A stretch of 54,358 nt of DNA, from NCBI GenBank assembly GCA_016191165.1, contig JACPPF010000140.1:1-54358 (forward strand), read 5' to 3'. Positions 53,257 to 54,358 of the stretch are shown one piece after another. The notes beneath the pieces were generated by a model. It was not told the origin of the DNA and made no database searches. It was given only the letters and a program-made list of their open reading frames with translations. How positions within the stretch are numbered: the first letter of the stretch is position 1; each line of letters opens with the position of its first letter. Position numbers and translations under genes: made by a program. The stretch is from Planctomycetota bacterium (lineage in GTDB: Bacteria > Planctomycetota > Planctomycetia > Gemmatales > Gemmataceae).

Positions 53257-53967
53257 ATGAATACGTCCGCGCGCCAAAGATTGAATGACAACCTCGCCGG
53301 CGTGGAAGAACGCATCGCGAACGCCTGCGCGCGTTCGGGGCGATCGCGCTCGGATGTGACCTTGATTGCCGTGACGAAAACAGTCTCGACAGAGCTCGCC
53401 CTGCTGCTACCCGACCTGGGCGTTTTCCACTTAGGTGAAAATCGTCCGCAAGAATTATGGCGAAAAACCGGTGAGTCGGGAGAGTCAGCGACCGGAGTAC
53501 GCTGGCACCTGATCGGCCACCTGCAACGCAACAAAATCGAGCGAACCTTGCCGTTGGTGACGTGGATTCACTCCGTCGATAGCCTGCGGCTTCTGCAAGC
53601 GATTGAGGCCGAGGCGGCAAAGCAAAAGCGCACGGTTCCCGTCTTGCTGGAAATCAACGCGAGCGGCGAGGCGAGCAAGCAAGGATTTCCTGGCGTCGAA
53701 CTGGATCAGCTGGCCACGGTCACACCAGGTTTGAAACATGTCCAGGTGCGCGGATTGATGACAATGGCCGCGCTACAGAATCCCGAAAAATGCCGCCCCA
53801 CATTCCGGGTTTTGCGCGAAATGCGCGACACCTTGCTAAGCAAGTTGTCGGACGCGCATCGCTGCGAGCATCTGTCCATGGGCATGAGCAACGACTTCGA
53901 GATTGCCATCGAGGAAGGCGCCACGTTCATTCGCCTGGGCGCCGTGCTTTTCGAGGGCGTGCCATGA
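53257..53967 (+). CDS. yggS: YggS/PROSC family PLP-binding protein
   Basis: This is a 236-residue PLP homeostasis protein with an alanine-racemase-like barrel. The PLP lysine is in LIAVTKTV; LGENRPQEL, WHLIGHLQRNK and LSMGMSNDFEIAIEEGATFIRLG are family marks. It binds and hands over pyridoxal phosphate and has no known enzyme activity. It overlaps the next gene by 4 bases (ATGA). Confidence 0.95.
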   Translation: MNTSARQRLNDNLAGVEERIANACARSGRSRSDVTLIAVTKTVSTELALLLPDLGVFHLGENRPQELWRKTGESGESATGVRWHLIGHLQRNKIERTLPLVTWIHSVDSLRLLQAIEAEAAKQKRTVPVLLEINASGEASKQGFPGVELDQLATVTPGLKHVQVRGLMTMAALQNPEKCRPTFRVLREMRDTLLSKLSDAHRCEHLSMGMSNDFEIAIEEGATFIRLGAVLFEGVP

Positions 53968-54236
53968 TCGCAATTGCTGACCATGCCGAGGGCTGTGTCC
54001 TCTCGGTCCGCGCTCAACCGGGCGCCCGGCGCAACGCCATCGTCGGTGAACAGGCGGGCGCCCTTAAAGTTGCCGTGACAGCGCCCCCGGACAAGGGCCG
54101 CGCCAACGACGCCCTGGTCGAAGTCCTGGCCGACGCACTGTCCGTGAAACGATCACAAATCGAACTCGTCAGCGGCCAGACCAATCGACAAAAGAGGTTC
54201 CTGATTCGGGGTATGACTTCACTACTGTCCGGTTAG
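53964..54236 (+). CDS. yggU: DUF167 (YggU) family protein
   Basis: This is a 90-residue small protein with VRAQPGARRNAIVG, VTAPPDKGRANDALVE and SGQTNRQKRFLI, the DUF167 signature. The start is the ATG that overlaps the yggS stop; the frame extends upstream but that part overlaps yggS. yggS and yggU are commonly linked, often with yggT between, which is missing here. The function is not established. Confidence 0.94.
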   Translation: MIAIADHAEGCVLSVRAQPGARRNAIVGEQAGALKVAVTAPPDKGRANDALVEVLADALSVKRSQIELVSGQTNRQKRFLIRGMTSLLSG

Positions 54237-54358
54237 CGTTTCTGGTTTTTGACGCAACTTATACTGTAGCAATGATCTAGGTTCGGTCATGACTGTTTTC
54301 GATTTCAATTTGGTCGTAGCTTGGAGCCATTCTTTCCGCCTCAACCTCTGGCGAGGGA
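54237..54358. other. Right-edge region, possible start of a further gene
   Basis: An open frame begins at ATG 54289 (MTVFDFNLVVAWSHSF) and runs off the window. There is no clear ribosome site and too little sequence to identify it. Confidence 0.3.

Noticed and set aside
54289-54358. Start of a gene at the right edge
   Set aside because: Only 23 codons are visible and no ribosome site precedes them; listed as an edge region rather than as a gene.

Overview
The window looks like a chromosomal stretch of a Planctomycetes bacterium, most likely of the Gemmata group. The reasons are three DUF1501 twin-arginine-exported proteins, two giant cytochrome-like PSCyt1/DUF1549/DUF1553 proteins, an FGly-type sulfatase, Hanks-type kinases with membrane or PilZ tails, a planctomycete-style ECF sigma factor, small planctomycete-only families, high GC and many palindromic intergenic repeats. 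No rRNA, tRNA or CRISPR array was seen.

Layout. 1-774 holds no convincing gene. 775-2712 is an integrase module: an acidic protein with an excisionase-like C-terminus, a convergent tyrosine recombinase, and short iterons in front of the recombinase. 2721-9134 (minus strand) carries an enolase-superfamily enzyme, a 370-bp inverted-repeat element, a DUF1501 protein, a membrane Ser/Thr kinase and a DEDD exonuclease with a small partner. 9294-14105 carries a creatininase-family hydrolase, a lipoprotein, and a divergent pair made of a kinase-PilZ fusion and a GGDEF-PilZ diguanylate cyclase. 14111-18309 has a sulfatase, a thioredoxin-like secreted protein and a DUF1501 protein. 18346-22079 is a same-strand run DUF433 / AAA+ ATPase / DUF433 / DUF5615 / beta-CASP RNase. 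22145-28049 (minus) is a long Lhr-type helicase behind a GT39-like membrane protein. 28235-31225 has small genes, a rhodanese, a palindromic insertion and a DEAD-box helicase.

31575-37328 is a PSCyt1/DUF1549/DUF1553 gene and a DUF1501 gene, which usually sit side by side, here separated by four small genes that include a PD-(D/E)XK-like nuclease. 37376-37608 is a MITE-like element. 37614-40106 is a zinc-ribbon/membrane/repeat protein. 40417-44229 holds an ECF sigma factor, a secreted caspase-like protease with an EF-hand loop, a higBA toxin-antitoxin pair with its own promoter, and a secreted two-repeat protein. The caspase and two-repeat genes share an almost identical promoter-like motif (TGTCACA-N14-CGTTA). 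44269-54236 holds FtsH, a glutaredoxin-like protein, an AlkA-like glycosylase, a Q-rich secreted protein, a second PSCyt1/DUF1553 protein with an internal LamG domain, a DUF1015 protein and a yggS-yggU pair.

Themes. Export of large oxidoreductase-like and hydrolytic proteins (DUF1501, PSCyt1, sulfatase) dominates. Signalling is rich (two kinases, c-di-GMP synthesis and PilZ domains, ECF sigma). Palindromic repeats are unusually frequent and in at least three places lie in frame inside coding genes. The best candidates for something undescribed are the four-gene cassette at 34578-35889, the sigma/caspase/two-repeat regulon at 40417-44229, and the DUF433-AAA-DUF433-DUF5615-RNase run at 18346-22079. 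All functions here are read from motifs only; no database search was run.
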